Positions 1-12,048 are shown, counted from the stretch's first letter. The stretch: DNA of 64,000 nt from Rhinopithecus roxellana (GCF_007565055.1 NC_044560.1:83333295-83397294); one strand, 5' to 3'. Numbers and translations are program-made. The notes: a model not told the origin generated them from the sequence alone.

Positions 1-170
1 TTTCACCATGTTGGCCAGGCTGGTCTTGAACTCCTGGCCTCAGGTGATCCACCTCCCTCAGCCTCCCACAGTGCTGGGAGTACAGTGCTGGGAGTACAGT
101 GGAGTGCAAGAGCCACTGCGCCTGGCCCATTTTATTTTATTTTTAAGACAGGATCTTACTCTGTTGCCAT
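1..170 (-). repeat. Alu right part plus a second Alu fragment
   Basis: Antisense Alu cut by the window edge. It ends near 127 and holds a small internal duplication of 'gtgctgggagtaca'. A short antisense Alu start (128-170) follows. Confidence 0.85.
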
Positions 171-821
171 ATTAGTCCGTTTTCACACTGCTGATAAAGA
201 TATACCTGAGACTGGGCAATTTACAAAAGTTTTCCTGGACTCATGGTTCCACATAGTCAGGGAGACCTCACAATCACGGAGGAAGGTGAAAGGCACGTCT
301 CACATGGTGGCAGACAAGAGAAAAGAACTTGTGCAGGGAAACTCCTGATTTTAAAACCATCAGATCTCGTGAGAACCATTCACTATTACAAGAACGGTAT
401 GGCCGGGCGCGGTGGCTCAAGCCTGTAATCCCAGCACTTTGGGAGGCCGAGACGGGCGGATCACGAGGTCAGGAGATCGAGACCATCCTGGCTAATACGG
501 TGAAACCCCGTCTCTACTAAAAAATACAAAAAACTAGCCGGGCGACGAGGCGGGCGCCTGTAGTCCCAGCTACTCGGGAGGCTGAGACAGGAGAATGGCG
601 TGAACCCGGGAGGCGGAGCTTGCAGTGAGCTGAGATCCGGCCACTGCACTCCAGCCTGGGCGACAGAGCGAGACTCCGTCTCAAAAAAAAAAAAAAAAAA
701 GGTATGGAAAAGACCCGCCCCTACCATGATTCAATCATCTCTCACCAGGTCCCTTCCGTAACACATGGGAATTATGGGAGCTACAAGATGAGATTTGGGT
801 GGGAACACAGAGCTAAACCAT
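171..821 (-). repeat. THE1/MST-type MaLR LTR, split by an AluY
   Basis: The left end 'tattagtccgttttcacac' and the right end near 'ctaaaccatgtca' match the two ends of a THE1/MST LTR read in antisense. The AluY at 401-700 interrupts it. Small ORFs across it are not genes. Confidence 0.85.
401..700 (+). mobile_element. AluY: AluY, full length
   Basis: Complete sense Alu with an 18-base A tail, inserted in the THE1/MST LTR. The short direct repeat 'ggtat' flanks it. It carries the variants 'gggcgacgaggcggg', 'gagacaggag' and 'gctaatacgg', shared with the copies at 1567 and 28964. Confidence 0.95.
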
Positions 822-1122
822 GTCAGTTGCTCAGGCTGGAGTGCAGTGGCACGATCATGGCTCACTGCAGCCTTGACTTCCTGGACTCAAGCAATCCTCC
901 TGCCTCAGTCTCCTGAGTAGCTGGGACTACAGGCATGCACCATCAAGCCCAGCTATTATTATCATTTTCTTAAATAGAGATGAAGTCTCCCTGTGTTGCC
1001 TTACTTTTAATTTTTCTTTAGCAATGCCTCACTATGTTGCCCAGGCTGGTCTTGAACTCCTGGTCTCTAGTGATCTGCCCACCTTGGCCTCCCAAAGTGC
1101 TGAGATTACAGGCGTGAGCCAT
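822..1122 (-). mobile_element. Alu, older
   Basis: Antisense Alu (J/S-like) with diverged boxes. It directly abuts the THE1/MST LTR end. Confidence 0.85.
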
Positions 1123-1567
1123 CTTACAAATCTCATACTTTTAAATGCCACGTATATGCTGATAGCTCTCAAATTTTCTCTCCAACCCATACATTTTCTC
1201 TGAACATCAGGCTCATTTTGTCTATTTGGATGTGTAATAGGTGTATTATATTTAACATGTCCCAAAACAAACTCCTGATTTATCCACCTCATCTTCCTGC
1301 AAACTTTCCCGCATTTGTAAATGGAAACCTCATTATTCCAGTTGCTCAAGCCAAAAACCTAGGAGTCATCCTTGCTTTCTCTCTTTCATATCCCAAACTA
1401 ATCCTATCAGCAAATCCAGTTGGCTCTGCCTTTCAAACAAAACCACAATCTGGTGACTTCTCACCACCTCCACTGTTACTATGTAAATACAAGCTACCAT
1501 AATCAATCTCATGGTTAATTACAAGAGCCTCTTAACAAATATTTCTGCATCCACTCTTGCCTTCCTT

Positions 1568-1870
1568 TTTTTTTTTTTTTTTTTTTTTGAGACGGAGTCT
1601 TGCTCTGCCGCCCAGGCTGGAGTGCAGTGGCCGGCTCTCAGCTCACTGCAAGCTCCGCCTCCCGGGTTCACGCCATTCTCCTGTCTCAGCCTCCCGAGTA
1701 GCTGGGACTACAGGGGCCCGCCTCGTCGCCCGGCTAGTTTTTTGTATTTTTTAGTAGAGACGGGGTTTCACCGTATTAGCCAGGATGGTCTCGATCTCCT
1801 GACCTCGTGATCCGCCCGTCTCGGCCTCCCAAAGTGCTGGGATTACAGGCTTGAGCCACCGCGCCCGGCC
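1568..1870 (-). mobile_element. AluY: AluY, full length
   Basis: Antisense young Alu with poly(T) at its left end, flanked by the 13-bp duplication tcttgccttcctt. It belongs to the same variant group as 401-700. Confidence 0.95.
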
Positions 1871-1932
1871 TCTTGCCTTCCTTAAGTCTAGTCTTCATTT
1901 GCCTGAAAATAATCTTTTAAAAGACATAAGTC

Positions 1933-2242
1933 GGCCGGGCGCGGTGGCTCAAGCCTGTAATCCCAGCACTTTGGGAGGCCGAGACGGGTGGATCACGAGG
2001 TCAGGAGATTGAGACCATCCTGGCTAACACGGTGAAACCTCGTCTATACTAAAAAAAAATACAAAAAACTAGCTGGACGAGGTGGCGGGCGCTTGTAGTC
2101 CCAGCTACTCGGGAGGCTGAGGCAGGAGAATGGCGTGAACCCGGGAGGCGGAGCTTGCAGTGAGCTGAGATCCGGCCACTGCACTCCAGCCTGGGTGACA
2201 GAGCAAGACTCCGTCTCAAAAAAAAAAAAAAAAAAAAAAAAA
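1933..2242 (+). mobile_element. AluY: AluY, full length
   Basis: Sense Alu with a long A tail, flanked by the duplication aaaagacataagtc. Confidence 0.95.
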
Positions 2243-2252
2243 GACATAAGTC

Positions 2253-2400
2253 ACTGGGAATGCAAAATGATGCAACTGGTATGGAACACAGTACGCCATT
2301 TCCTCAAAAAAATTAAACAGAATTAGCATATGATCCAGCACTTCCACTTCTGAGTATATACCCAAAAGAATAGAAGGCAAGTACTCAAACAGATATTTGG
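2253..2400 (+). repeat. L1: L1 ORF2 3' fragment
   Basis: The sense text 'atgatccagcacttccact' and 'gagtatatacccaaaag' is the C-terminal part of L1 ORF2. Old and truncated. Confidence 0.8.
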
Positions 2401-2404
2401 TGTT

Positions 2405-2978
2405 GTTCTGTTTGTTTGTTTTAGATGGAGTTTCGCTCTTGTTGCCCAGGCTGGAGTGCAATGGCACGATCCCAGTTCACTGCAACCTCTGCCTACTGGG
2501 TTCAAGCAATTCTCCTGCCTTAGCCTCCCCAGTAACTGAAACTATAAGCGTGTGCCACCACACCGAGCTAATTTTATTTATTTATTTTTTTTGGGACGGA
2601 ATTTTGCTATTGTCACCCAGGCTGGAGTGACAAGCAATCTCGGCTCACTGCAACCTCCACCTCCCAGGTTCAAGTGATTCTCCTGCCTCAGCCTCCCGAG
2701 TAGCTGGGATTACAGGTACCTGCCACCACGCCCAGCTAATTTTTGTATTTTTAGTAGAGACAGGTTTTCACCATGTTAGTCAGGCTGGTCTTGAACTCCT
2801 GACCTCAGGCAATCCACCCACATCGTCCTCCCAAAGTGCTAGGATTACAGGTGTAAGCCACTGTACCCAGCCCTGGCTAATTTTTTGAGGTTGAGGCTGC
2901 AGTGAGCCATGACCATGCTACTACATTATTGCCTGTGCAATGGAGTGAGACCTCGTCTTTAAAACAAAGAAAATATAT
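2405..2978 (-). repeat. Alu cluster: partial, complete, fragment
   Basis: A partial antisense Alu (2405-2580) is followed by a complete antisense Alu (2587-2873) and then a sense Alu 3' fragment (2885-2978), suggesting nested insertion and rearrangement. Confidence 0.8.
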
Positions 2979-2979
2979 A

Positions 2980-3278
2980 GGCCAGGTGCGGTGGCTCAAG
3001 CCTGTAATCCCAGCACTTTGGGAGGCCGAGATGGGCAGATCACAAGGTCAGGAGATCGAGAACATCCTGGCTAACACAGTGAAACCCTGTCTCTACTAAA
3101 AAATACAAAAAACTAGCCGGGCGAGGTGGCGGGCACCTGTAGTCCCAGCTACTGGGGAGGCTGAGGCAGGAGAATGGCGTGAACCCGGGAGGCAGAGCTT
3201 GCAGTGAGCTGAGATCCGGCCACTGCACTCCAGCCTGGGCGACAGAGCGAGACTCCATCTCAAAAAAAAAAAAAAAAA
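2980..3278 (+). mobile_element. AluY: AluY, full length
   Basis: Sense Alu with the OWM-type linker 'ctagccgggcgagg'. The duplication aaagaaaatat flanks it. Confidence 0.95.
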
Positions 3279-3510
3279 GGAAAAGAAAATATGTATATGC
3301 GCCAGATTACAGCCTTCCTCTGCCCAAAGTTCTGCAATGTCCTCTTATTTCACTGAGAGAAAAAGCCAGTAAGTCCTCACAGTCTCCTTTAAGACCCTGT
3401 ATAGTTGATCTTACCTCACATTACTGGCCCCCTTAGTCACTCTGCTCCAGACACATTGGCTACTTTGATATTCCCTGAAAATTCCCGGTACTCTCCTGAC
3501 TTGGGGCCTT

Positions 3511-3792
3511 TCTTTTTTTTTTTGAGACAGAGTCTCGCTCTGTCGCCCAGGCTGGAGTGCAGTGGAGCCATCTCGGCTCACTGCAAGCTCCGCCTCCTGG
3601 ATTCACACCATTCTCCTGCCTCAGCCTCCTGAGTAGCTAGGACTACAGGCTCCCACCACCGTGCCCAGTTAATTTTTCGTATTTTTAGTAGAGACAGGGT
3701 TTCACCATGGTCTCGATCTCCTGACCTCGTGATCCGTCCGCCTTGGGCTACCCAAAGTGCTGGGATTACAGGCGTGAGCCACCGTGCCCAGC
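3511..3792 (-). mobile_element. Alu in L2
   Basis: Antisense Alu, slightly deleted, flanked by the 17-bp duplication ctgacttggggcctttc, which marks insertion into the L2. Confidence 0.95.
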
Positions 3793-4189
3793 CTGACTTG
3801 GGGCCTTTCAACATGCTCTTCCTTTTGTTTAGACTGCACGTATCTCCGGATATTTATGTGCTTCTAACTTTCACCTCATTCAGATCTTTACTCAAATATA
3901 ATCTTCTTACTCACCCTGACCACATTATTTAAAATCACAAGTTGCATAACAAGCACCCCCATTTTTCTTCTCTGATGTATTATATATCATACTTTGTTTA
4001 AAAAATTGTTTGCCTCCTTCAGACTAGAAATGCAACCTCCATGAAGGCAGGATTTTTGTCTGTTGTGTTCACCTGTATACAGCTAGCACCTACAACAGTG
4101 TTTGGTACATGATAGACTCTCAATATTTTTTCAGTGAGTTAAAGAATAAATGCAAGGAGAGTGAGGACAAAGACAGGATTGCACCAGTT

Positions 4190-5060
4190 TGGTGCAATCT
4201 GGAGTAGCTAAAAAGAAAAAGGAAAAGGGAGGGTGGAGGTGAGGCTGTAAGCGTCATTAACATCTTGATTCCTGAGAGCCTTGAATGCAGTACTTAAAAT
4301 TCATGGACAGAGGAGAGTCACCAAAGGTTTTGAATAAGGAAATGACTTGTGTTGTGAAGATGATGTGATCAAGTGATTGAATACGACTGTTAACAGGTCT
4401 AATGATGCCATTGGGGTGAGCACTTTATACAGTGTATCCTCCTAAAAGCTCAATGAGGTGGGAACTAGTTGTAATCTACATTTTATAAATGAAGAAGGTG
4501 ACCAGGCATGGTGACTCATGTAATCCCAGCATTTTTTGGGAGACTGAAATGGAAGGATTGCTTGAGCCCAGAAGTTTGAGACCAGTCTGGGCAACATAAT
4601 GAGACCCAATCTCTATTATTACTATTATTATTATTATTATTTTGAGACAGTCTCACTCTGTCGCCCAGGCTGGAGTGCAGTGGCGCAATCTTGGCTTACT
4701 GCGACCTCAGCCTCCCAGGTTCAAGCGATTCTCCTGCCTCAGCCTCCCGAGTAGCTGGGATTACAGGCATGCACCACCATACCCAGCTAATTTTTGTATT
4801 TTTGGTAGAGACAGGGTTTCGCCATGTTGGCCAGGCTGGTCTTGAACTGCTGACCTCAGGTGATCCGCCTGCCTTGGCTTCCCAAAGTGCTGGGATTACA
4901 GGCATGAGCCACTGTGCTCGGCCTCTATTAATTTTTTTTTAATAAAAATGAAAAAACTAAGATTCAGAGATATGGGGTGACTTTCTTAAGGTAACACTGC
5001 TAGGAAATGGCAGAACTCGGATTTGAAACCAAGGCCGTCTAATAAAATCAAGCTTCTGTG
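4190..5060 (+). repeat. L2/MIR-type relic split by Alus
   Basis: 4395-4500 and 4955-5060 read as one ancient repeat ('cactttatacag', 'tgaagaag', then 'aactaagattcagaga', 'ggatttgaaaccaagg'). An Alu left-monomer fragment with an (ATT)n tract (4501-4640, sense) and an antisense Alu (4641-4925) separate the halves. I recognise nothing in 4181-4390. Confidence 0.65.
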
Positions 5061-5327
5061 CATTTCATGCTAGTCTTAACTTCTTCCAACCTTATGCCCT
5101 GCTTGCCTACCCAGATGATAGCTGCAGGCATCCTGTTCTTCATTATCTTCACCTTATCTCATTCCTCACCCCCAGGCCCAGCAGGGTGCTTGCCCATGAT
5201 GTCCCTAGTGACTGTGGATTCAGTGGGACCCTTTGCTTGGGTTTCTTTGGTTTTCCTTATCTGTTCACCCCAGTACCTTGACCCTCGGCTCCTTTCACTG
5301 GCATAACCTCTGGCATCAAGCATATTC
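5061..5327. other. No recognised feature
   Basis: Single-copy-looking sequence with no convincing exon, repeat or regulatory site. Confidence 0.5.
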
Positions 5328-5650
5328 ATCCTTTTTTTTGTTGTTGTTGTTGAGGCAGGTCTCACTCTGTCACCCTGGCTGGATTGCAGTGGCATGATCA
5401 TGGCTCACTGCAGCCTCAACCTTCTAGGCTTAAGTGATCCTCCTGCCTCAGCCTCCTGAGTAGCTGGGACCACAGGCATGTGCCACCATGCCTAATTTAA
5501 TTTAATTTAATTTTTTTTTTTTTTTTTTTGTAGAGATGGAGTCTTGCTATGTTGCCTAGGCTGTTCTACGCACCCCTGGGATCTAGCAATCCACCTGCTT
5601 TGGCCTTCCAAAGTGTTGGGATTACAGGCATAAGCCACTGTGCCTGGCCA
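5328..5650 (-). mobile_element. Alu, older
   Basis: Antisense J-like Alu with an internal poly(T) and TTTAA-rich linker expansion at about 5498-5530. Confidence 0.85.
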
Positions 5651-6010
5651 ATGTCTTCATCCTTAATGTTGGGATACTAATTCTGGTTGTTGTGATGACT
5701 AAAGAAAATAAGTAAAACACCGAGCACATTGCAAGGCATAAAGTCCTCATGTGGGGATTATGATTGTCTTACCTCCTTACCCCTGTCCTCAGAGCCTAAG
5801 ACAATGCTAGGTGCTGATAGAGAGCTAATGGGCATCTGTTGAGTTAAACAGTATGTTGAAAGAACACTGGATTGGGAGTCAGCAGAGCTAGATTTTAATA
5901 CTGGTTTATGGGCAGTTGTCACTGTTTCTCTCTGAAATTCAGTTTTTTCACTGTCCTTGGGACCTCTACAGTCTCTTGTAGCTCTTAGGCAAAGTATGAA
6001 TGCAGTTAAA
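5651..6010 (+). repeat. MIR: MIR relics
   Basis: The phrase 'actggattgggagtcagcag' and the following 'gggcagttgtcactg' and 'gaaattcagttttttcac' match the core and 3' part of MIR. A second MIR/L2-like tail lies at 5690-5760. Ancient. Confidence 0.6.
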
Positions 6011-6549
6011 TCCCTCACCCTCAGACCCTCCTTTGACCCAAATCCCCCATCTGACACTGCTAGACCGATTTTGGCAGATGATTTTTTTTCCTACTCCCCC
6101 CACCCACCCCATTAGAACTGGCAGGTGATTCTTATCCCAGGATCCTGGCTTTCGCTCCCAGGGAGCTCTAACACCCAGGTGCCACCAGATGGTGCTGTTG
6201 ACTCATTCTTCATGGGAAGCTGGCTCCCCGGCTCCGCACCTCCCTGCCTCCTAGGAGAGGCCTTCTGGCTCCTCTGGACAGGGTGGGGTTCCTCCGTGGA
6301 AGACTCCTAGGCCTGGGATAATCCTGCGGGTGAATCAAGCCTTTCAGAAATTTCCAAGGCCCAAGCCCGCCCTGGTTTGGCTGTGCAGATTCCAGCACAG
6401 AGTTGGCAGGAGGACAGACTGCGTGATTTGTAGAACCCAGTGTAAAATGAAAATACCTAAATTGCTGATGTAGGCAGCACAGGGAATGCCTAAAAGCCCA
6501 TGGAATGGTTCTAGTTCAGCCCTCTAGAGCTGACTGTTTCAGGAATTTT
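6011..6549. other. No recognised feature
   Basis: Moderately GC-rich unique sequence. ORFs here lack codon signatures or splice context, and I see no repeat. Confidence 0.5.
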
Positions 6550-6956
6550 GGACGGGTGTGGTGGCTCACGCCTGTAGTCTCAGCTGCCTGGGAGGCTGAG
6601 GCAGCAGGATCACTTTAGCCTGAGAGGCAGAGGTTGCAGTGAGCAGGGATGGAGCCACTGCACCACTCCACCCTGGGTGACAGAGGGAGACCCTGTCTCA
6701 AAAAAAAAAAAAAAAAAAAGGAATTTTAAGAGCTGGTTGTTGAACATGGCCATTATTTAATTAAATTTTATAAACTTACCATTAAATAAGTTATAGAGCT
6801 GGGTGTGGTGGCTCATACCTGTAATCACAACTTTTCAGGCAGCTGAAGCAGGATAATGTCTTGAACCCAGGAGTTCAAGGTTACAGGGAGGTATGATTAC
6901 TCCATTGTACTCCAGCCTGGGTGCTGGGTGACAGAGCGAGAGCTCATTTCTTTTTT
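6550..6956 (+). repeat. Two Alu monomer-type copies
   Basis: A short sense Alu (6550-6719) carries an A tail and the duplication 'aggaatttt'. A second diverged monomer (6797-6956) follows and is itself cut by the next AluY. Confidence 0.8.
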
Positions 6957-7251
6957 TTTTTTTTTTTTTGAGACAGCATCTTGCTCTGTCGCCCAGGCTG
7001 CAGTGCAGTGGTGCGATCTCGGCTCACTACAAGCTCTACCTCCCAGGTTCACACCATTCTCCTGCCTCAGCCTCCTGAGTAGCTGGGACTACAGGCGCCT
7101 GCCACCACACCCGGCTAATTTTTTGTATTTTTTGGTAGAGACGGGGTTTCACCGTGTTAACCAGGATGGTCTCGATCTCCTGACCTCGTGATCCACCTGC
7201 CTCGGCCTCCCAAGGTGCTGGGATTACAGGCGTGAGCCACCGTGCCCAGCC
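6950..7251 (-). mobile_element. AluY: AluY inside an Alu monomer
   Basis: Antisense full-length Alu flanked by the duplication gagagctcatttct, which is part of the older monomer. Confidence 0.9.
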
Positions 7252-7370
7252 GTGAGAGCTCATTTCTAAAAAATAAATAAATAAAATAAAAACAAAGGTA
7301 ATAAATAACCCAAAATCATCACTGTGTAATTACTTTTATATATTTCACTATCATTTATGCTCACTTTTTT

Positions 7371-8668
7371 TTGGCTGGGTACAGGGGACTTTATTGATGG
7401 TACATGACAAAGTGGAGTCTCATAGTCCTCTCCCATTCTTCAGGGAGCCTGGCGTGGAAACTGTGTTCAGGATGGGGAGATTCTCAGTGTCGTGGGGGAC
7501 TGAGTTTGGCAGGGATTCCCCAGCAGCTGAAGGCCTCTCTTCCTCTCGTGCTGTCACTGGGGCTGGTGGTTCAGAGGGCTACTCCTTGGAAGCCATGTAG
7601 AACATAAGGTATATCGTTCTGTTGCTGTAGCCAAATTCATTGTCATATCAGAAAATGAGCTTGACAAAGTGGTCATTGAGGATAATGCCATTCCCAGCAT
7701 CTAAGGTGAAAAAAGTGGGTGTCTCTGTTAAAGTTGGAGGAGACAACCTGGTGCTCAATGTAGCTCAGGAGGCCCTTGAGGGGGGCCTCTGATGCCAGCT
7801 TCACCACCTTCTTGATGTCATCATATTTGGCAGCTCTCTCCAGATGGCAGATCAGGTCCACAACCCACGTGTTGGCAGTGGAGACATGGAAGGCCATGCC
7901 AGAGAGCTTTCTGTTAAGCTCAGGGATGGCCTTGCCCACAGCCTTGGCAGAGTGTGTAAATGCAGGGATGATGTCCTGGAGAGTCCTGTGGCCATCACAC
8001 CACAGTTTCCCAGAGAGGCCATCTGCAGTCTTCTGGGTGGCAATGTTGGCACCAACTGTGGCCATGAGTCCCTCCATGATGCCAAAGTTGTCATGGATGA
8101 CCTTGGGCAGGATAGCTAAGCAGTTGGCAGTACAGGAAGCATTGCTGACAATCACGAGGTGGTTTTCATACTTCTCAAGGTTCATGCCCATCACAAACAT
8201 GGGGATATCAACAGAGAGGGCAGAGATGACCCCTTTAGTTGCACCCTCTAAGTGAGCCCCAGCGTTCTCCAAGGCAATGAAGAGGCCAGTGGACTTCACA
8301 ACATAATCAGCATCAGGACCAGCCCATTCGATTTTGATGGGATCTTGTTCCTGGAAGATGGTGATGGGATTTCCATTGATGACAAACTTCTCGTTCTCAG
8401 CCTTGATGGTGCCATGGAACTTGTCATGGGTGGAATCATACTGGAACATGTAGACCATGGAGTTGACCTGAATGAAGTGGTCATTGATGGTGACACTATC
8501 CACTTTGCTAGAGTTAAAAGCAGCCCTGGTAAACAGGCTTCCAATATGGTCCGATCTGTTTACTCTGGCCTTCACTCACACCATGATGTCTCAAGGCTGC
8601 TGCTGGTGCTACACAAGAAGATATGTCTGTATGTCGTATGGAAAGAGCAGAGGGCTCATCTGTACTCC
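7371..8668 (-). pseudogene. GAPDH: GAPDH processed pseudogene
   Basis: This is an intronless copy of glyceraldehyde-3-phosphate dehydrogenase mRNA. On the minus strand, 5'UTR-like sequence (8668-8593) leads into a coding region. It ends in 3'UTR with the signal caataaagt (complement at 7390-7398) and a short A tail (complement of tttttttt at 7366-7373). A 300-codon frame (8575-7673) holds most of the enzyme. Its catalytic block reads SNASCTAN, so the active-site Cys remains but the usual Thr-Thr pair is changed. The N-terminal Rossmann glycine motif has decayed to RSDHIG, and the C terminus leaves the frame near 7700. I see no target duplication. Dead retrocopy; identity is near certain. Confidence 0.97.
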
Positions 8669-8724
8669 TGAATTAACTTACATTTATTGTATCTATATGG
8701 TGAAAATACTATATAATAGTGTAC

Positions 8725-9016
8725 TTTTTTTTGTTTTTGAGACAGAGTTTCACTTTTGTTGCCCAGGCTGGAGTGCAGCGGCAGTATCTCGTTTCACTGC
8801 AACCTCTGCTTCCTGGGTTCAAGTGATTCTTTTCCTCCACCTCCCAAGTAGATGGGGTTACAGGCACACACCACCATGCCTGGCTAATTTTTTGTATTTT
8901 TAGTAGAGATGGAGTTTCACCATGTTGGTCAGGCTGGTCTTGAACTCCTGACCCCAAGTGATCCACCCGCCTCAGCCTCCCAAAGTGCTGGGATTACAGG
9001 CATGAGCCACCACGCC
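8725..9016 (-). mobile_element. Alu, full length
   Basis: Antisense Alu flanked by the duplication taatagtgtact. Confidence 0.93.
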
Positions 9017-9512
9017 TAATAGTGTACTATTTATGGACTACATTATTTATCTCTCCTCAACTCTGCATTCAGTGATGTCACATTAGCAGCTTAAAATTGA
9101 TGAAGGTGGGAGTGTTTAATCATTAAAATCCACAAACACTACAAATCATGCCCCTTCTTCCCTCAAGCCAGTTGTTAAACTTTTACCAGAATACCCGGGC
9201 CCTGATTGTACTCCTAATGTCATATGTGATTTTGAGCAAAGCCCTGTTTTCCCCAGACTCCCATGTGTCTATGTATCACTTTATAATTGACAAAAGGGGA
9301 GCATCTTTGTGTGCTAGGCGCTGTTGTCTCATAGAATTCTTAGAACTACCCCAGGGGTAGAATATTGTAGTCCAAAGAGCAAAGAAGAACTTTGCTCCAG
9401 GGTGGCTCTGTTACCAGAATTCCCAAAAGATGGCACTGTGGACTGGCTCGGAGGTACAAGCCACACTGTCTTTCAGTGCCATGTTCTCCACATTGGTTAA
9501 AGGATAACAATT
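9017..9512. other. No recognised feature
   Basis: Unique-looking sequence with no gene evidence. It could hold decayed ancient repeat. Confidence 0.45.
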
Positions 9513-9883
9513 ACATACATATGATATATATAATATAATATATATTACATACATATGATATATAATATATATAGTATACATATGGCATATAATATATATT
9601 ATATACATATGGCATATATAATATAATATATAGTATATACATGGCATATATAATATAATATATAGTATATACATGGCATATATAATATATAGTATACATA
9701 TGGTGTATATATAATATAATATATATTATATACATATGGCATATATAATATGTAGTATACATATGGTATATATAATATAATATATATTTTGCATATGGTA
9801 TATATAATATAATATATTATTTACATATGATATATAATATTTGCATATTATATATAATGTATATAATGTATATATTATATATA
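9513..9883. repeat. AT-rich minisatellite
   Basis: About 370 bp of irregular units of 30-45 bp built from 'atacatatggcatatata' and 'atataatatatagta'. The units are strongly self-complementary and could fold into hairpins. ORFs of Tyr/Ile repeats across it are artefacts. Confidence 0.92.
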
Positions 9884-10331
9884 GTTTTTGAGATGGAGTT
9901 TTGCCCTTGTTGCCCAGGCTGGAGTGCAATGGTGCGATCTCGACTTACTGCAACCTCTGCCTCCTGGGTTCAAGCGATTCTCCTGCCTTAGCCTCCCAAG
10001 TAGCTGGGATTACAGGCATGCGCCATTACACCCGGCAATGTATATATATTTTAAGATGAGGTCTCACTCTGTCTTCCAGGCTGGAGTGCAGTGGCACAAT
10101 CTCAGCTCAATGCAACCTCTGCCTCCTGGGCTCAAGCCACCCTCCCACTTCAGCCTCCCAAGTAGCTGGGACCACAGGCACACGCCACCGTGTCTGGCTA
10201 ATTTTTGTATTTTTATAGATACAGGGTTTTGCCGTGTTGCCTAGGCTGATCTTGAACTCCTGGACTCAAGCAGTCCACCTGCCTCAGCCTCCCAAAGTGC
10301 TAGGCTTATAGGCGTGAGCCACCGCACTTGA
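9884..10331 (-). repeat. Two tandem antisense Alus
   Basis: A partial antisense Alu (9884-10037) joins the minisatellite, and a complete older antisense Alu (10050-10331) follows. Confidence 0.85.
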
Positions 10332-11340
10332 TCAATAAAGATATTCGTTTGGGCACCTCCAGCGTTGCTTTTGGGACTCACACACTATAAGCCTCCTTCT
10401 TGGCTATTTCCGGAAGTGGGGAAAGATCTAGCTCCCTCTGGCTTCTGTACAAGGGAGGCAGGAGGCGGGAAGTGGAATATTCTTACTACAATAGCGAGGG
10501 TTTTTCCCAAAAGGGAGACTGGGCTTGGATGCAGATAACCCGAACATCAACTGTCCTGTTCCCCATTTGCTGCCAAACACATATACTCTGTGTTTTGAAC
10601 TTAGACTTGCTTCCCAATTAGCATAAAGTAACTACCACTTCTGTAATTAAAAACATTGTTTTAATTACTCTCCAATGAAGGCATCCCAAAGCCTTGACGA
10701 CTGTCCTCCAGCTCTCTCATAATTCCTGCTTAAGAAACTGCAATCCATGAGTGAATGGTGAAGTTAATCTCCCTATAAAACCACCTAGAGACAATAGTGG
10801 CAGAAAGGGAAAAGAAAGAGAAGTAAAAGTATTTAAAATATGTAAATATCTACATCAAGGAAAGAAATTCAAGTAGAGACTATAATCCCTCCCTCTGTAA
10901 AGCAGTCTAAGGCTGATCTTGTATTTATGACTTTCCTTCTTTACTATCTATTCTAGGTTCCATCTGCCTTCAGTCAGCAACAGATGGTCGAGTTATTTAG
11001 CCACAGGAGAGACCACCCCTTCATTCCTGAGTGATCTGTGGCCTAGAAGATCCTTTTGTATAGAACTGCAGTAGTTTTGCAGTGACTTTGATCACAGAAT
11101 ATTGCAGTAGTTGTAGGAGCCTCTGGAAACATAGCAAAGTCTATCACTAAACCTCCCTGCCTCCACTCAACCTATTTCCACTTGGTAGCTAGAGTTTAAA
11201 ATTCTACAAAATATCTTGATTTTTTTTTTCGGCCTGTCTGTTCAGTGGCAGGAGATGATCAAAAAAGTTGACTGGTAATTTCAACTTCCGGTTTGGTGAA
11301 AAATTGTGTCACTTGATGGAGGCATTTCTCCCTTGGAGAC

Positions 11341-11344
<4 letters not shown>
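10332..11344 (-). repeat. Probable 3' region of an ERV-L-type relic
   Basis: Decayed sequence with no intact frame. It lies downstream, in minus-strand sense, of the ERV-L-like integrase at 12.2-12.9 kb, so it may be the rest of that element. This is position-based inference only. Confidence 0.3.
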
Positions 11345-11381
<37 letters not shown>

Positions 11382-11660
11382 AGACGGAGTCTCGCTCTGT
11401 CTCCCGGGCTGGAGTGCAGTGGCCGGATCTCAGCTCACTGCAGCTCCGCCTCCCGGGTTTATGCCATTCTCCTGCCTCAGCCTCCCGAGTAGCTGGGACT
11501 ACAGGCGCCCGCCACCTCGCCCGGCTAGTTTTTTGTATTTTTAGTAGAGACGGGGTTTCACCGTGTTAGCCAGGATGGTCTCGATCTCCTGACCTCGTGA
11601 TCCGCCCGTCTCGGCCTCCCAAAGTGCTGGGATTACAGGCTTGAGCCACCGCGCCCGGCC
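11345..11660 (-). mobile_element. AluY: AluY, full length
   Basis: Antisense young Alu with about 34 T residues, flanked by the duplication gagactaaaatttt. Confidence 0.95.
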
Positions 11661-11744
11661 TGAGACTAAAATTTTAACATACCTCTCCTCCCTACAGTCA
11701 TAGGGTCAAGAAGCAAGTAACTTATGAGTGAGTCAAAAGTTTCA

Positions 11745-12048
11745 TTGTGGGCCAGGCTCAGTGGCTCACACCTGTAATCCCAGCACTTTGGGAGGCTGAG
11801 GCAGATGGATCGCTTGAGGCCAGGAGTTTGAGACCAGCCTGGGTAACATGGCAAAACCTCATCTCTAAAAAAATACCAAAAAAATTAGCCGGGCTTGGTG
11901 GCTCGCACCTGTGGTCCTAGCTACTTGGGAGGCTGAGGTGGGAGGATCAGTTGAGCCCGAGAAGTGGAGGTTGTAGTGAGCCAAGATTGTACCACTGCAC
12001 TCTACCCTGGGTGACAGAAGGAGACCATGTCTTAAAAGAAAAAGTCTA
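11745..12048 (+). mobile_element. Alu, older
   Basis: Sense Alu of J/S type with an A-rich tail 'aaaagaaaaagtct'. Confidence 0.88.

Larger units (their letters stand above)
1123..4180 (+). repeat. L2: L2 LINE, dispersed over 3 kb
   Basis: Diverged L2 3' sequence appears in order at about 1123-1563, 1871-1932 and 3285-4180. The last piece ends in the L2-typical 'gaaggcaggatttttgtctg' and 'acagtgtttgg' followed by an AT-rich tail. The element is cut by Alus with clear target duplications, for example tcttgccttcctt at 1555 and 1871. I assign L2 from memory of the consensus. No ORF survives. Confidence 0.75.

Noticed and set aside
461..727. Open frame rich in 'ETESRSVAQAGVQW' type protein, repeated many times in the window
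   Set aside because: This is the translation of antisense Alu. All such frames are repeat shadows, not genes.
7776..8255. 159-codon plus-strand frame
   Set aside because: Reverse-strand shadow of the GAPDH retrocopy, no family match.
9411..9929. Frames of Tyr-Ile repeats
   Set aside because: They arise from the AT-rich minisatellite.
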